Notes: generated by a model from the letters alone, not told the origin. A stretch of DNA of 64,000 nucleotides from Alkalicoccus halolimnae (GCF_008014775.2 NZ_CP144914.1:1426001-1490000), one strand, 5' to 3'; numbered from the stretch's first letter, positions 17,985 to 26,713 are shown. Translations and numbers: made by a program.

Positions 17985-18042
17985 TTTATTTACAGACAGG
18001 AAAATCAACTTCATAGGTCGCTGTAATAAAAAGGACTTCTGA

Positions 18043-18249
18043 ACATCGTGATGGATTTCTATTTAAGACGGACGCTTTCCGAAGGGGCTCGTCTTCAACT
18101 AATTTTTCCAGCGTTGTACTCTGGAAGAATGGATTTTAAGAGTTCGCTTCATCCCGCCGGAGCCGTGTCAGCCGTTCCAATCATCCGATTTTATAATGGA
18201 AACGAAAGCTCCCAATCATCGCTTCTATACTTTATTTTCAAAGCAGCCT
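18043..18249 (+). repeat. Degenerate interspersed repeat, copy 2
   Basis: Occupies most of the 17957-18573 gap. The right part (18196-18249) has ATGGAAACGAAAGC, CATCGCTTCTATACTTTATTTTC and AAGCAGCC, matching the tail of the other copies. The left part has GACGGACGCTTTCCG, an inverted form of the GGAAAGCGTCC block. A 152-codon open frame through this gap is considered chance. Confidence 0.65.
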
Positions 18250-18573
18250 GCTTAAAAATGGAATTTGTCCTCCTGCTTTTTGATTATAGTCTGAAGATCC
18301 ACTCGAAAATTCGGAAGTTCACACTGGAAATGTCAAAGGACTACTGGTTGAATTCAGATATAGTAATAAATAGTGTATTCACTATTTTCACGGGAGAATC
18401 AGAAAGCATTCAAATCAATAAGCAATTTTTAAAGAAGCTTTTAAAAACAGACTTTCCTTTACCCGCTTTTGTCGCAGGAAGCTTAATACACCGGAGAAAG
18501 GTGTAGATCGATCGAACGTGCGTTTCGTGTTATAATAACTATAATTTGTAATAGGGAAGGAGCGGCTGTTTTC

Positions 18574-19518
18574 ATGAAAAAAGGAATTGATCAGCACCAG
18601 ATAGGAGAATCTGTTGAACAGCACCTGTTAATAAAAAATGCAAAAAAAGGTATCGCCAGCAATGGCAAACCATTTTTAACATTGCACGTAACTGATAAAT
18701 CCGGAGAAATTGAAGCGAAAATGTGGGGGATTTCAGCAGATGACGAAGCGAAGTTTGTCCCGGGTACTGTGGTCCATATCAGTGGAGATGTTCAGGACTT
18801 CCGGGGAATGAGACAGCTTCGTCTTAAAGCTATCCGCCTTTCCGCGAGTGGAGAGCAGGTTAACCCTGAAGATTTTCTGCCTTCAGCTCCACGCGGACGG
18901 GACGAAATGCTCGAAGAAGTAAATCAATACTTATTTGATATGCAGAATGCAAAGCTGCAGCGGTTGACGCGGCATCTTTTTAAAAAACATCAGCAGGCAT
19001 TTTCTGTATCTCCTGCCGCCACTAAAAACCATCACGAATTTGTATCAGGTCTGCTCTATCATGTGCTCTCTATGCTTGAACTGGCGAAAGGCATAGCCAT
19101 GCAGTATCCGTCTTTGAACAAAGATCTTCTCTATGCCGGGATTATTCTTCATGATATGGCAAAAGTAAGAGAACTCTCCGGACCAATGGCGACACAATAT
19201 ACGCTTGAAGGAAAACTGATCGGTCATATTTCAATGATGTCTTCTGAAATAGAAGAAGCAGCAAAGGAACTTTCAATAGAAGGAGAAGAAGTGTTGGTTC
19301 TCCAGCATCTCATTTTGTCTCATCATGCGAAAGGGGAGTGGGGCAGCCCTAAACCTCCACTCGTTAGAGAAGCAGAGATTCTGCATTTAATAGATAATAT
19401 AGATGCGAAAATGAATATGCTCGATCGAGCTTTAGAGAGAACACCTGCTGGAGAGTTTACTGAGCGGATTTTTGCAATGGACCAGCGATCGTTCTATAAA
19501 CCGACATTTACAGAATAG
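18574..19518 (+). CDS. yhaM: 3'-5' exoribonuclease YhaM
   Basis: A 314-residue two-domain exonuclease: an N-terminal OB-fold (about residues 15-95, with the [17 protein letters not shown] strand) and an HD phosphohydrolase domain with [11 protein letters not shown] (about 152), the HD pair in ILHDMAKV (about 191) and HLILSHH (about 248). B. subtilis YhaM trims RNA 3' ends and has DNA-associated functions. The ATG follows GGGAAGGAGCGG. In B. subtilis it directly follows yhaN; here cssRS and a repeat lie between them. Confidence 0.93.
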   Translation: MKKGIDQHQIGESVEQHLLIKNAKKGIASNGKPFLTLHVTDKSGEIEAKMWGISADDEAKFVPGTVVHISGDVQDFRGMRQLRLKAIRLSASGEQVNPEDFLPSAPRGRDEMLEEVNQYLFDMQNAKLQRLTRHLFKKHQQAFSVSPAATKNHHEFVSGLLYHVLSMLELAKGIAMQYPSLNKDLLYAGIILHDMAKVRELSGPMATQYTLEGKLIGHISMMSSEIEEAAKELSIEGEEVLVLQHLILSHHAKGEWGSPKPPLVREAEILHLIDNIDAKMNMLDRALERTPAGEFTERIFAMDQRSFYKPTFTE

Positions 19519-19602
19519 GAGGGGAGATCGTCTGGCATCCGGGCTTATTATGATTGATAAGCCTAAGGCGGAGTAGAAGAATTCCGCTCCATCAGGAGAA
19601 TA

Positions 19603-19643
19603 AAAAAGCGTTATGACAAATCACATCTGTCATGACGCTTTGG
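19603..19643 (-). terminator. Hairpin terminator of the 101-residue unknown gene
   Basis: AAGCGTTATGACA pairs with TGTCATGACGCTT (13 bp, one G-U) and is followed on the minus strand by six T residues. It also separates the gene from convergent yhaM. It shares the CGTYATGA core with hairpins at 28196, 31399 and 35367. Confidence 0.85.
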
Positions 19644-19708
19644 TGAAATATGGATGAAATTCAGGATGATTTTATTTACATCCCTGCAGTTTTTCCACTA
19701 TGTGCAGA

Positions 19709-20014
19709 TTAAGCTTCGGACTTTTTTGCTTCTCGTTGAACAGGGAAATCAGCAGAAAAGTCTTCCAACACTTCTTTTTGGAAAATATAAAAACAGCCTG
19801 AAGACTCCCATTCTTCCATTGTAAGATCTCTGCAGCTGTCCCATACTTTTTCCCAGTGAACGAGCAGAAAAGATTCGACACGGTCATGCACGATTGGAAA
19901 GTAGACAAGTGGAGACTGATCGGAGTCTTCTTTTTCAAGCATTTCCATTACTTTTCTGACGAGCATGTTATGAAATTCTCCATATGTCATATCTCTTAGT
20001 TTTATTGAGGACAT
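19709..20014 (-). CDS. Hypothetical protein, 101 residues
   Basis: I do not recognise this family. The protein is soluble, acidic and rich in Glu, Phe and Trp (KVWDSCRDLTMEEWESS), with a helical N-terminus (YGEFHNMLVRKVMEMLE) and a charged tail; no signal peptide or membrane helix is present. It is supported by a good ribosome site (GGAGGTTATACT before ATG), its own terminator and codon use like its neighbours. It lies where B. subtilis has yhaL/prsA/yhaK, but resembles none of them. Confidence 0.65.
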   Translation of the reverse strand: MSSIKLRDMTYGEFHNMLVRKVMEMLEKEDSDQSPLVYFPIVHDRVESFLLVHWEKVWDSCRDLTMEEWESSGCFYIFQKEVLEDFSADFPVQREAKKSEA

Positions 20015-20103
20015 AGTATAACCTCCGCTGATTTTTTGAATTACTCAGGAGATTCCCTTTTATTTCTATCGATAAACGTGCAGCCATATAGAGCTTCCAG
20101 AAA

Positions 20104-20128
20104 ACAAAAAAGCCTCCCGCTGTATAGA
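20104..20128 (-). terminator. Weak terminator after the 59-residue membrane protein gene
   Basis: On the minus strand GTCTCC pairs with GGAGGC (one G-U) and is followed by TTTTTTG. Short but correctly placed 16 nt past the stop. Confidence 0.55.
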
Positions 20129-20143
20129 AGGAGACTCACGTAA

Positions 20144-20323
20144 TTAAACAAGATAAATTCGGGCGAACGAAGAAGTAATAAGTATCGTAATTAGTACATT
20201 AATCGTCCGGAAAATTTTTGGTTGTTTTTCTTCCGGTATTTCTTTCGATACACACAGGTTGTTGGTCATCGTGTTAATGACAAAAAGATAGAATAGCGCA
20301 AATAGAATATATGGTATATACAT
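20144..20323 (-). CDS. Small membrane protein, 59 residues, unknown
   Basis: Read directly from the minus strand: ATG at 20323, stop at 20144-20146. The product has two hydrophobic segments, residues 3-16 (IPYILFALFYLFVI) and 41-58 (INVLITILITSSFARIYL), joined by a short charged loop (SKEIPEEKQPK). AGGAGG sits seven bases before the ATG, and a terminator follows. The hairpin topology resembles many small Bacillus membrane peptides. Nothing in the sequence tells its role. It shares its upstream region with the divergent YpmS-like gene and sits in a secretion-related neighbourhood. Confidence 0.7.
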   Translation of the reverse strand: MYIPYILFALFYLFVINTMTNNLCVSKEIPEEKQPKIFRTINVLITILITSSFARIYLV

Positions 20324-20480
20324 TAGGTAGCCTCCTGATTAGAGTACTCATGTTCATCAGCTCACGAAATAAACGTTAATTTTGCGATGAACAGGGAATA
20401 ACAAAGGTTATATTCAGTGTACCAAAGAATCTGCAGAAAGAAAACGAAACAATTTGATAGCCTTTTTAGGGGGTAATGTA

Positions 20481-21050
20481 ATGAATAAATGGAAAGCAGC
20501 TTTTTTCGTACTTTCAGGTGTGATTTTACTTACGGCAGCCGGCGGATGGCTGTGGATTAATCAGGCTCTGCAGTCGGACACAGAAGAGGTGTTTACCGCA
20601 CCTGACAGATCCGAAGTGGGAGGACCTTCCTTTATCGTTTCCTCTTCCCGGGAAGATGCAGATGCGTGGCTTCAGAGAGAACTGGAGGAGGAGAATTTGG
20701 AAGACTTCGAGCTGATAATAGACGATGCGGTGTACTTTCAAAGTACGATCACGGCCCTCGGTCTGGATATACCTGTAGAAGTTAGATTTAATCCGGAAGT
20801 GACAGAGGACGGAAATATTTGGCTTAGGGAAGATGGTTTTCAAGTAGGTTTAGTCGAGCTTCCATCTTCAAGAATATTTACGCTTATAGGAGATAACGTC
20901 GATCTTCCGGAATGGATAAGTGTTGTCGGTGAAGAATCGTCGCTGTATATGGATTTAAGAGAACTGGATACGGAGGAGTATGTTATTCAGGCAAGAGAGC
21001 TCGACCTGGAGGAAAACAATATTGAATTCCAAATTACTGCTGCTGAATAA
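20481..21050 (+). CDS. YpmS-like membrane-anchored protein (DUF2140)
   Basis: A 189-residue protein with one N-terminal transmembrane anchor (about residues 6-26) after MNKWK and an acidic extracytoplasmic domain. The sequence follows B. subtilis YpmS through the DDAVYFQSTITALGLDIPVEV, FQVGLVELPSS and NIEFQ segments. YpmS-type domains are of unknown function. The ATG at 20481 follows AGGGGGTAATGTA; nine further in-frame residues upstream are not needed. In B. subtilis ypmS is elsewhere, in a ypmR-ypmS group, so this location, in the slot of prsA, is unusual. The many Asp/Glu residues fit an organism facing high salt or pH. Confidence 0.82.
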   Translation: MNKWKAAFFVLSGVILLTAAGGWLWINQALQSDTEEVFTAPDRSEVGGPSFIVSSSREDADAWLQRELEEENLEDFELIIDDAVYFQSTITALGLDIPVEVRFNPEVTEDGNIWLREDGFQVGLVELPSSRIFTLIGDNVDLPEWISVVGEESSLYMDLRELDTEEYVIQARELDLEENNIEFQITAAE

Positions 21051-21098
21051 CGCAGCGTTACCCATGCTCCAGTCAGCTTCACCAGAATGTGAAAATGA

Positions 21099-21150
21099 AA
21101 AAGGGGGCTGTCCCATAAGTCGATCTCATCGACGGGACGGCCCCTTCTTA
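21099..21150. terminator. Bidirectional terminator between YpmS-like and YhaJ-like genes
   Basis: Long stem: AAGGGG(G)CTGTCCC ... GTCGAT pairs with ATCGAC ... GGGACGGCCCCTT around a CTC-type loop. The minus strand ends in TTTTTC, so it serves the YhaJ-like gene best. Confidence 0.8.
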
Positions 21151-21152
21151 AC

Positions 21153-21713
21153 TTATTTTACTTGAGGCTCCGCTTGTTCCGGTACCGCCCGGATCACATG
21201 GAAGCCAGTACGGTTTTCTTCAATAAGCGATTCATTTGGAGCGTTCATCATTTGTTTAAAAGCAAAATAATCATACGTACTTAAGCCAAAGTTAATTGCT
21301 GATACAATAGCGATATAATGAGTATAAGCAGGGAAAGCTACTGCAAGAGCGACGGATGCTAATGTGACGATGACAGCTGGTGAAGCGGTGGAAATCATAC
21401 TTAGATTTTTAGATATCGGCTGCTGGACAGAATAATAGAAAAATGGCCACTGGGAACGGCGGTAGCCACAGCGGGCTTTTTTACCCGTGATCCATATGGG
21501 TAAGCAGTGCAGCAGCAAATGTGCAGGTACTATAGTAATCATACAGGCAAATAAAGCTGAAAAACCAGCATCGACCAATGCGGTCTGATACCCAAACGTT
21601 TGAAATCCAGTGAAAAATATCAGGAAGTATGCAAGCATTACCAGTGAAGATAAAAACCACATACGTGTTTTTCCAATTTCTTTTGCAACAGAAACAGTTT
21701 TCAGGCAGTTCAT
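21153..21713 (-). CDS. yhaJ: YhaJ-like membrane protein (DUF3267), without the protease Glu
   Basis: A 186-residue protein with about four hydrophobic segments (about 20-38, 47-70, 105-127, 130-150). It matches the DUF3267 putative zincin-like membrane family and B. subtilis YhaJ in the MNCxK start, HxxxHxLPIW in the second helix, the VQQPISK motif, and IEENRTGF near the end. The expected HExxH metalloprotease motif reads HLLLH, so the catalytic Glu is absent. This suggests a non-enzymatic or altered role. The ATG follows AAGGAGGTCAGGTTTT. Synteny with scoC-serC-hit-ecs supports the assignment. Confidence 0.78.
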   Translation of the reverse strand: MNCLKTVSVAKEIGKTRMWFLSSLVMLAYFLIFFTGFQTFGYQTALVDAGFSALFACMITIVPAHLLLHCLPIWITGKKARCGYRRSQWPFFYYSVQQPISKNLSMISTASPAVIVTLASVALAVAFPAYTHYIAIVSAINFGLSTYDYFAFKQMMNAPNESLIEENRTGFHVIRAVPEQAEPQVK

Positions 21714-21810
21714 AAAACCTGACCTCCTTTGACTACGACAGGTTATTTAGCAGGTAGCACTTTGATAATGTACTCCTATAAGGAATAAAAATCAATATCT
21801 TTTCAAAAAA

Positions 21811-21864
21811 AATATAAAAAAAATAAGGCCGCAATTTCAAGAAAATGAAAAGCACCTTATTTTT
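21811..21864 (-). terminator. Terminator after scoC
   Basis: AATAAGG(T) stem with (G)CCTTATT, spaced by an AT-rich loop, and a long T run on the minus strand. Eight pairs only. Confidence 0.6.
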
Positions 21865-21899
21865 CGTGTTTGGAAACGTTTTCTTTTTTGCACCTGTAT

Positions 21900-22487
21900 T
21901 TATGTATCCAGGGAGGAGGGGGTTCTGTTTTTCGGTATGGGAATAAGTTCCCCGTCAATTTCTGTGAAATCTTCTTCAAACTTATGCATGGACTTCTCAA
22001 AAATTTGAATGAAATCAGGTCCATAAACGTGCTTTACAATACTTATCAGTTCCGAAAATTCCGGGAACTTCCCATAAAGTTCTTTAATAGGCAGAGAACC
22101 TGTGTAGACGCTGTATGTGTCAGGATTATAGCTTTTAAATGTTTCCAGTAGAAGTTCTTCCCCTTTTGATGTTAAATAAACATACGTATTGCGTTTATCA
22201 TTTGCGCGTTTAGAAAATGTTAAGAGTCCCCGTTCCTCCAGCTTTTTTGAGAAATTGAATGCGGTAGAAACGTGCATCACCCCAAATTTAGCAATATCAG
22301 AAATTGAGGCGCCTTCCAGATGGTAGGCAATCCACAAAATATGATGTTCGTTAATATTTAAGTCGAAAGGTTTAATCCATGCCTGCCAGTCTTTTTCAAT
22401 AGATTTCCAAAGTGCTTTGCTCAACTGGGCAATTTTATGACTGAACATGATAGACTGCTTCATCGACTGCACCGGTTCCTGGTCCAT
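21900..22487 (-). CDS. scoC: MarR-family transition-state regulator ScoC/Hpr
   Basis: A 195-residue winged-helix regulator close to B. subtilis Hpr/ScoC, which represses extracellular protease, motility and sporulation-related genes. The winged helix (about residues 35-110) includes [31 protein letters not shown] and the wing [14 protein letters not shown]. The start at 22487 follows CAGGGAGGGAAAGC; a longer frame from 22574 would cross this site. Upstream is serC on the same strand with a terminator between, so scoC is transcribed alone. With the Ecs transporter and CssRS nearby, this region concentrates regulators of protein secretion. Confidence 0.92.
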   Translation of the reverse strand: MDQEPVQSMKQSIMFSHKIAQLSKALWKSIEKDWQAWIKPFDLNINEHHILWIAYHLEGASISDIAKFGVMHVSTAFNFSKKLEERGLLTFSKRANDKRNTYVYLTSKGEELLLETFKSYNPDTYSVYTGSLPIKELYGKFPEFSELISIVKHVYGPDFIQIFEKSMHKFEEDFTEIDGELIPIPKNRTPSSLDT

Positions 22488-22654
22488 TGCTTTCCCTCCC
22501 TGTTCATATATATATTCTTTACCACAGTCATAATTTTGCTGGGAAAATGTTATACATATAATAACACAGCGCAATCAAAAGACTCAATATCATTTCTGTA
22601 TTTTCTGAAAATTAATTTTTGATCGTGATAGATACTATCAGTATAAGGGTTCTT

Positions 22655-22693
22655 ATTAAATGAAGCCCGGCCAGAGTTTTCAACTGGCCGGGC
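22655..22693 (-). terminator. Terminator after serC
   Basis: Perfect 10-bp stem GCCCGGCCAG/CTGGCCGGGC (22665-22674 with 22684-22693), followed by TTCATTT on the minus strand. Confidence 0.82.
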
Positions 22694-22740
22694 CGATAGG
22701 AAAGACGCTTTATTCAGATACTATTCTAATAAAAGACTGT

Positions 22741-23826
22741 TCAGGAATTGTTTTTTTGAAATGATTCCATAAACTGCTTAAGTGCATGAACGTGTTCTAC
22801 AGGGACAGCATTGTAGATGGAAGCTCTGCACCCACCGACGCTTCTATGACCATTTAGTCCCATAAAGCCGTATTCAGAAGCTTCTTTTAAAAATTTATTC
22901 TCCAGTTCTTCTGTTTTTAAACGAAAAGTAACGTTCATATTTGAGCGTGCTCCGGGCTCAGCATGCCCACTGTAAAACCCACCGGAATCATCTATCATTT
23001 CGTATAATATCCCTGATTTTTCTTCAGCTCTTTTTTTCACAGCGTCCAGCCCGCCTATTTCTAAAATCCAGTCTGTCACAAGCTTTGTTATGTAAATGGC
23101 TCCTGTTGGAGGGGTATTGTAAAGAGATTTTTTATCAGCGTGCTGCGAATAGGAAATGGAAGGCGGGAGGGTACTATCAGCCGTTTCCATCAATGACTTT
23201 CGAATAAAAACAAGAGTGACCCCGGCCATGCCTGCATTTTTCTGGGCACCAGCGTAGGCAAGATCGACGTTCTCCCAGGGGATATCCCTGCTTAAAATAT
23301 CACTGGACATATCCAGTATGACCGGTTTGCTGCCACGTGCAGGAATCTCAGGCCACTGGGTTCCGAAAATCGTATTATTCGTTGTCAGATGAACATAAGC
23401 GATGTCATCCGGAAGAGAGCTGAAATCAACCTCGGGAATAGAGTTATAATTACTGTCCCTGCTCGAAGCAAGTACCGTCGTACCGCCGAACGCTGAGGCT
23501 TCTTTCATAGCCTTTTCTGACCAGGAACCCGTGAGAACAAAACCGGCTTTTTTGTTTTTAGGAAGAAAATTTTGAGCAGTCATCGAAAACTGCAGGGTTG
23601 CTCCGCCCTGCAGAAAGAGGATTTCGAATTCTTCAGGTACCTGTAAAATTGTTCGAAGCTGGTCGATAGCCTTAAAATGAATATTTTCGTAAAGGCTGCT
23701 GCGGTGGCTGAGCTCCATTACAGCTGCTCCACTTTGCTCAAAATTGAACATTTCCTGCTGTGCCTTCGTGAGGACCGGTTCCGGGATTGGTCCAGGTCCT
23801 GCGTTGAAATTAAAAGCTCTTGTCAT
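22741..23826 (-). CDS. serC: Phosphoserine aminotransferase
   Basis: A 361-residue PLP enzyme converting 3-phosphohydroxypyruvate and glutamate to phosphoserine in serine synthesis (also used in vitamin B6 synthesis in some bacteria). The start NFNAGPGPIPEPV is diagnostic; the PLP lysine is in YAGAQKNAGMAGV, at about residue 194; the C-terminus has GLNGHRSVGGCRASIYNA. Length matches the family. The ATG follows GGAGGCCTAACC. As in B. subtilis, it lies between the scoC and hit genes. Confidence 0.96.
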   Translation of the reverse strand: MTRAFNFNAGPGPIPEPVLTKAQQEMFNFEQSGAAVMELSHRSSLYENIHFKAIDQLRTILQVPEEFEILFLQGGATLQFSMTAQNFLPKNKKAGFVLTGSWSEKAMKEASAFGGTTVLASSRDSNYNSIPEVDFSSLPDDIAYVHLTTNNTIFGTQWPEIPARGSKPVILDMSSDILSRDIPWENVDLAYAGAQKNAGMAGVTLVFIRKSLMETADSTLPPSISYSQHADKKSLYNTPPTGAIYITKLVTDWILEIGGLDAVKKRAEEKSGILYEMIDDSGGFYSGHAEPGARSNMNVTFRLKTEELENKFLKEASEYGFMGLNGHRSVGGCRASIYNAVPVEHVHALKQFMESFQKNNS

Positions 23827-23921
23827 GGTTAGGCCTCCTGAATTAAATTGAAGCTGCTTCGTATTGGTAACAAGCAGTCCGGCTATTTATTTTCTTAATC
23901 GTACATTGCGTTTGTTTTCAT

Positions 23922-23949
23922 CAGAAAAGTTCCTGTGAAACACAGGAAC
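23922..23949 (-). terminator. Hairpin downstream of the HIT gene
   Basis: Perfect 9-bp GTTCCTGTG/CACAGGAAC stem with an AAA-type loop and TTTTC on the minus strand, about 155 nt after the HIT stop and 95 nt before serC. Confidence 0.6.
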
Positions 23950-24105
23950 AGGCTGATCAGTAAAAGTGTACTTAATTTAACAGCTTCTGTTAAGGTCGCG
24001 CACTGATGTATCTTTCGCCTTACGAGGAGAAAGCAGGAGAGTTTTTCCAAGGTAAGCCGCAAGCGGAGTTTTTATTTTACACCGGCGACGATTAACAGAA
24101 CTTTT

Positions 24106-24534
24106 TTAAGAAAGGTTACTGGAAATGTTCTCAGCCATTGAGGATAGTTTGTCAGCATCGTAATCCCGGCTGTTATCCGCCCAGGAAGCCTGAAAACCAT
24201 CGTCTTTTCCATAACGGGGAAGCAGGTGGAGGTGATAATGGAAAACAGACTGCCCTGCAATTTCCTTATTATTGTTTAAAATATTTAATCCTTCAGGGGA
24301 GAACGTTTTATTTAGTGCTTTAGCAACAGAAGGTACCGCTTTGTATAGATTGGAGGCTGTTTCTTCCGTCAATTCGAAAATATCTTTTTCATGCCTTTTG
24401 GGAATAATCAGTGTATGACCTTCTGTAACCTGACTGATGTCAAGAAAAGCATATACATGTTCGTCTTCGTAAACTTTAGCGGAAGGAATATCACCGTCAA
24501 TTATTTTACAGAAAATACAGTTGGTATCAGACAT
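24106..24534 (-). CDS. hit: HIT family hydrolase
   Basis: A 142-residue histidine-triad protein. CxxC metal-type motif CIFCKI (about 6-11) is at the N-terminus, and the catalytic triad is HYHLHLLPR (about 97-105, the form HxHxHxx). It hydrolyses nucleoside phosphoramidates or dinucleotides in characterised relatives. B. subtilis Hit is encoded divergently from ecsA in the same way. The start at 24534 follows AGAGGTGATTTGCAA; a 12-residue longer frame lacks a site. Confidence 0.93.
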   Translation of the reverse strand: MSDTNCIFCKIIDGDIPSAKVYEDEHVYAFLDISQVTEGHTLIIPKRHEKDIFELTEETASNLYKAVPSVAKALNKTFSPEGLNILNNNKEIAGQSVFHYHLHLLPRYGKDDGFQASWADNSRDYDADKLSSMAENISSNLS

Positions 24535-24692
24535 TTGCAAATCACCTCTTTGATTTTTGGGAATTTTCATTTAATATCGATTATTCTATCATAATTAAAC
24601 TAGTACTGCGAATGTGAAATCGACTCAGTTCCTTTTCATTCGGTGTTTAATTCGATATAGTGATAGGTAGGATGAATGGAGGAATAGGAATC

Positions 24693-25439
24693 ATGAAACA
24701 TTTGCTTACATTGAACAATGTAAATGGAGGATATCAGCGTACAAAGCCGGTTTTACATGATGTCTCTTTTTCTGTAAACCGGAGTGAAATAGTAGGACTG
24801 ATTGGTTTAAATGGAGCAGGAAAGAGCACTTCTATTAAACATATACTCGGCTTAATGCAGCCTTTCCAGGGATCGGTCGAGGTCAATGGAAGTACGATCG
24901 CCGGGGACCCGGATGCCTACCGCAGGCAGATTGCCTACATACCGGAAACGCCGCTTCTCTATGAAGAATTGACATTGTGGGAACATCTGGAAGTAACTGC
25001 TATGGCTTATGATATAAAGGAAGAGGTTTTTAAAGAACGCGCGGAAGCTTTATTAAAGGAATTTCGCATGACCAGAATGAAACATTGGTTTCCGGATCAT
25101 TTTTCTAAAGGAATGCGGCAGAAAGTGATGATTATGAGTGCTTTTCTGCTCGAACCCGAATTATATATAGCTGATGAACCTTTTGTAGGTCTTGATCCAG
25201 TCGGAATTAAATCTTTTCTGGAAAGAATGCAGCAGATGCGAGATAAAGGCTGCGGTATTTTGATGTCGACCCATATTTTATCTACAGCTGAAAAATACTG
25301 CGATCGCTTTGTATTCTTAAACGAGGGACGGGTCCTGATGGAAGGGACTATGAAAGAACTGCAGGAACAGGCTTCCATGCCGGGAGCTGATCTGGACGAT
25401 ATATATGTAGCAGTTACGGAGGAAAGGCGGTATGAATGA
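24693..25439 (+). CDS. ecsA: ABC transporter ATP-binding protein EcsA
   Basis: A 248-residue ATPase of the Ecs transporter, which in B. subtilis affects protein secretion, competence and RasP intramembrane proteolysis. Walker A GLNGAGKST is at about residues 36-44, the signature SKGMRQKVMIMSAFL at about 139, and Walker B LYIADEPFVGLDP at about 158. The ATG at 24693 follows GGAGGAATAGGAATC; the frame extends 11 codons upstream without a ribosome site. It overlaps ecsB by eight bases. Confidence 0.94.
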   Translation: MKHLLTLNNVNGGYQRTKPVLHDVSFSVNRSEIVGLIGLNGAGKSTSIKHILGLMQPFQGSVEVNGSTIAGDPDAYRRQIAYIPETPLLYEELTLWEHLEVTAMAYDIKEEVFKERAEALLKEFRMTRMKHWFPDHFSKGMRQKVMIMSAFLLEPELYIADEPFVGLDPVGIKSFLERMQQMRDKGCGILMSTHILSTAEKYCDRFVFLNEGRVLMEGTMKELQEQASMPGADLDDIYVAVTEERRYE

Positions 25440-26637
25440 AGTACTGAAGCTGTGGAATACGAGGCGTCAGGAATACTGGATTACTGCTGTGAAGTACCTG
25501 CGGCTGATCGGAAACAGTGGATTTTTATTCACAATATATCTGCTCTTTCTTTTCGGGAGCTACTACTATGGAAGGTTTTTGGAGTGGCTTCCTGAAACAT
25601 TCCCTGCCGTCAGTTTTTTCACCATTATTTTTGCCTGGATGGCGGCAAGGGGGCGCGTGAGAACATTTACAAAGCAGGCAGACCTTGTGTTCCTGCTCCC
25701 GATGGAAAAAAGAATGAAGCCATATTTTCGTTCTTCTTTCCGGTACAGCTGGTTTATGGAATCAGTTTGGCTGACTCTGGCCCTTTTAGTATTAGCTCCG
25801 CTTTTCACGGACCGAATTGCTTTTGGGGGAGAACCCTTTTTTATAGTACTGGCTTCGCTCCTCCTTTTGAAAGGTTGGAATTTAGCTGCCTCTTTTGAAG
25901 AACAGCGTATCCAGGGGGAAAACCTTTACCGGGTTCATAAGTGGGGGAGATTTCTTATTAATGGAAGTGTCCTGTATATTTTGTTTTCCACTCTTTCCAT
26001 TCCAGCAACAGCAGCAGCAGGCGTTGTATTGCTGCTCCTGCATGTCTTATATTTCAGCCGTATCCAGGGGACACTTCAATGGCAGAGGCTGATCGAAATT
26101 GAAAGTAATACCGTACGAACGTTTTACCGTGTTGCGAACAACTTTACAGATGTACCTCATTTAAAAGAAAGCATTAAAGAGAGAAAGTGGATTGCCTGGG
26201 TAACCAATGGCGTGTCCTACGGCCAGAGAAATGTCTATAAGTATTTATTCGGGCGTGCGTTCTTTCGTTCCGGGGACTACTTCGGAATTTTTGTGAGGCT
26301 GACTTTAATTGGCATGCTGTTTCTTTATGCTGTGGATCTTGTTTGGGGAATGTGGCTGATGGCTGCTCTGTTCAGTTATATGACCGTGCTGCAGATGGAA
26401 ACACTCGGAAATCATTTTCGTTTAAGCCAGATGCCTGATCTTTACCCCGTAGGGAAGCGGACGCTGACAGCTGGTCTGCAGTACTGGCTTGTTCTTCTTG
26501 GAAGCGTCCAAACGGTTTTATTCGCAGGAATAACTGCTGGTAATATGACAGCGGCTCTGCCGGTTCTTGTCATTACCGGAGGAATTTACGCTTATGTTAT
26601 TTTCTTCAGGGTTCCTGCTAAATACGAGACTGAATAA
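25432..26637 (+). CDS. ecsB: ABC transporter permease EcsB
   Basis: A 401-residue polytopic membrane protein with hydrophobic segments near residues 25-45, 52-70, 105-145, 180-205, 285-330 and 345-398, matching EcsB. The cytoplasmic loop at about 225-270 is charged. It begins inside ecsA (eight-base overlap) behind GGAGGAAAGGCGGT. ecsC, which follows in B. subtilis, is absent; a terminator comes directly after. Confidence 0.9.
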   Translation: MNEVLKLWNTRRQEYWITAVKYLRLIGNSGFLFTIYLLFLFGSYYYGRFLEWLPETFPAVSFFTIIFAWMAARGRVRTFTKQADLVFLLPMEKRMKPYFRSSFRYSWFMESVWLTLALLVLAPLFTDRIAFGGEPFFIVLASLLLLKGWNLAASFEEQRIQGENLYRVHKWGRFLINGSVLYILFSTLSIPATAAAGVVLLLLHVLYFSRIQGTLQWQRLIEIESNTVRTFYRVANNFTDVPHLKESIKERKWIAWVTNGVSYGQRNVYKYLFGRAFFRSGDYFGIFVRLTLIGMLFLYAVDLVWGMWLMAALFSYMTVLQMETLGNHFRLSQMPDLYPVGKRTLTAGLQYWLVLLGSVQTVLFAGITAGNMTAALPVLVITGGIYAYVIFFRVPAKYETE

Positions 26638-26671
26638 ATGAAAATAAGAAATGTAAGTAACAGTAAATAAC

Positions 26672-26713
26672 AAAAGGTCCCCGAAGTGAAAAAGCTTCCG
26701 GGGACCTTTTTTT
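26672..26713. terminator. Bidirectional terminator between ecsB and the amidohydrolase gene
   Basis: AAAAGGTCCCCG-AAG pairs with CTT-CCGGGGACCTTTTTTT with one bulged C. The right arm overlaps the minus-strand stop codon at 26712. Confidence 0.9.

Noticed and set aside
18048..18506. 152-codon open frame between cssS and yhaM
   Set aside because: It runs through a degenerate interspersed repeat, has no ribosome site, and its product looks like translated intergenic sequence.
23995..24075. Possible further interspersed repeat copy downstream of the HIT gene
   Set aside because: Some GC-rich similarity (GAGGAGAAAGCAGG) but none of the conserved blocks or the tail are present.
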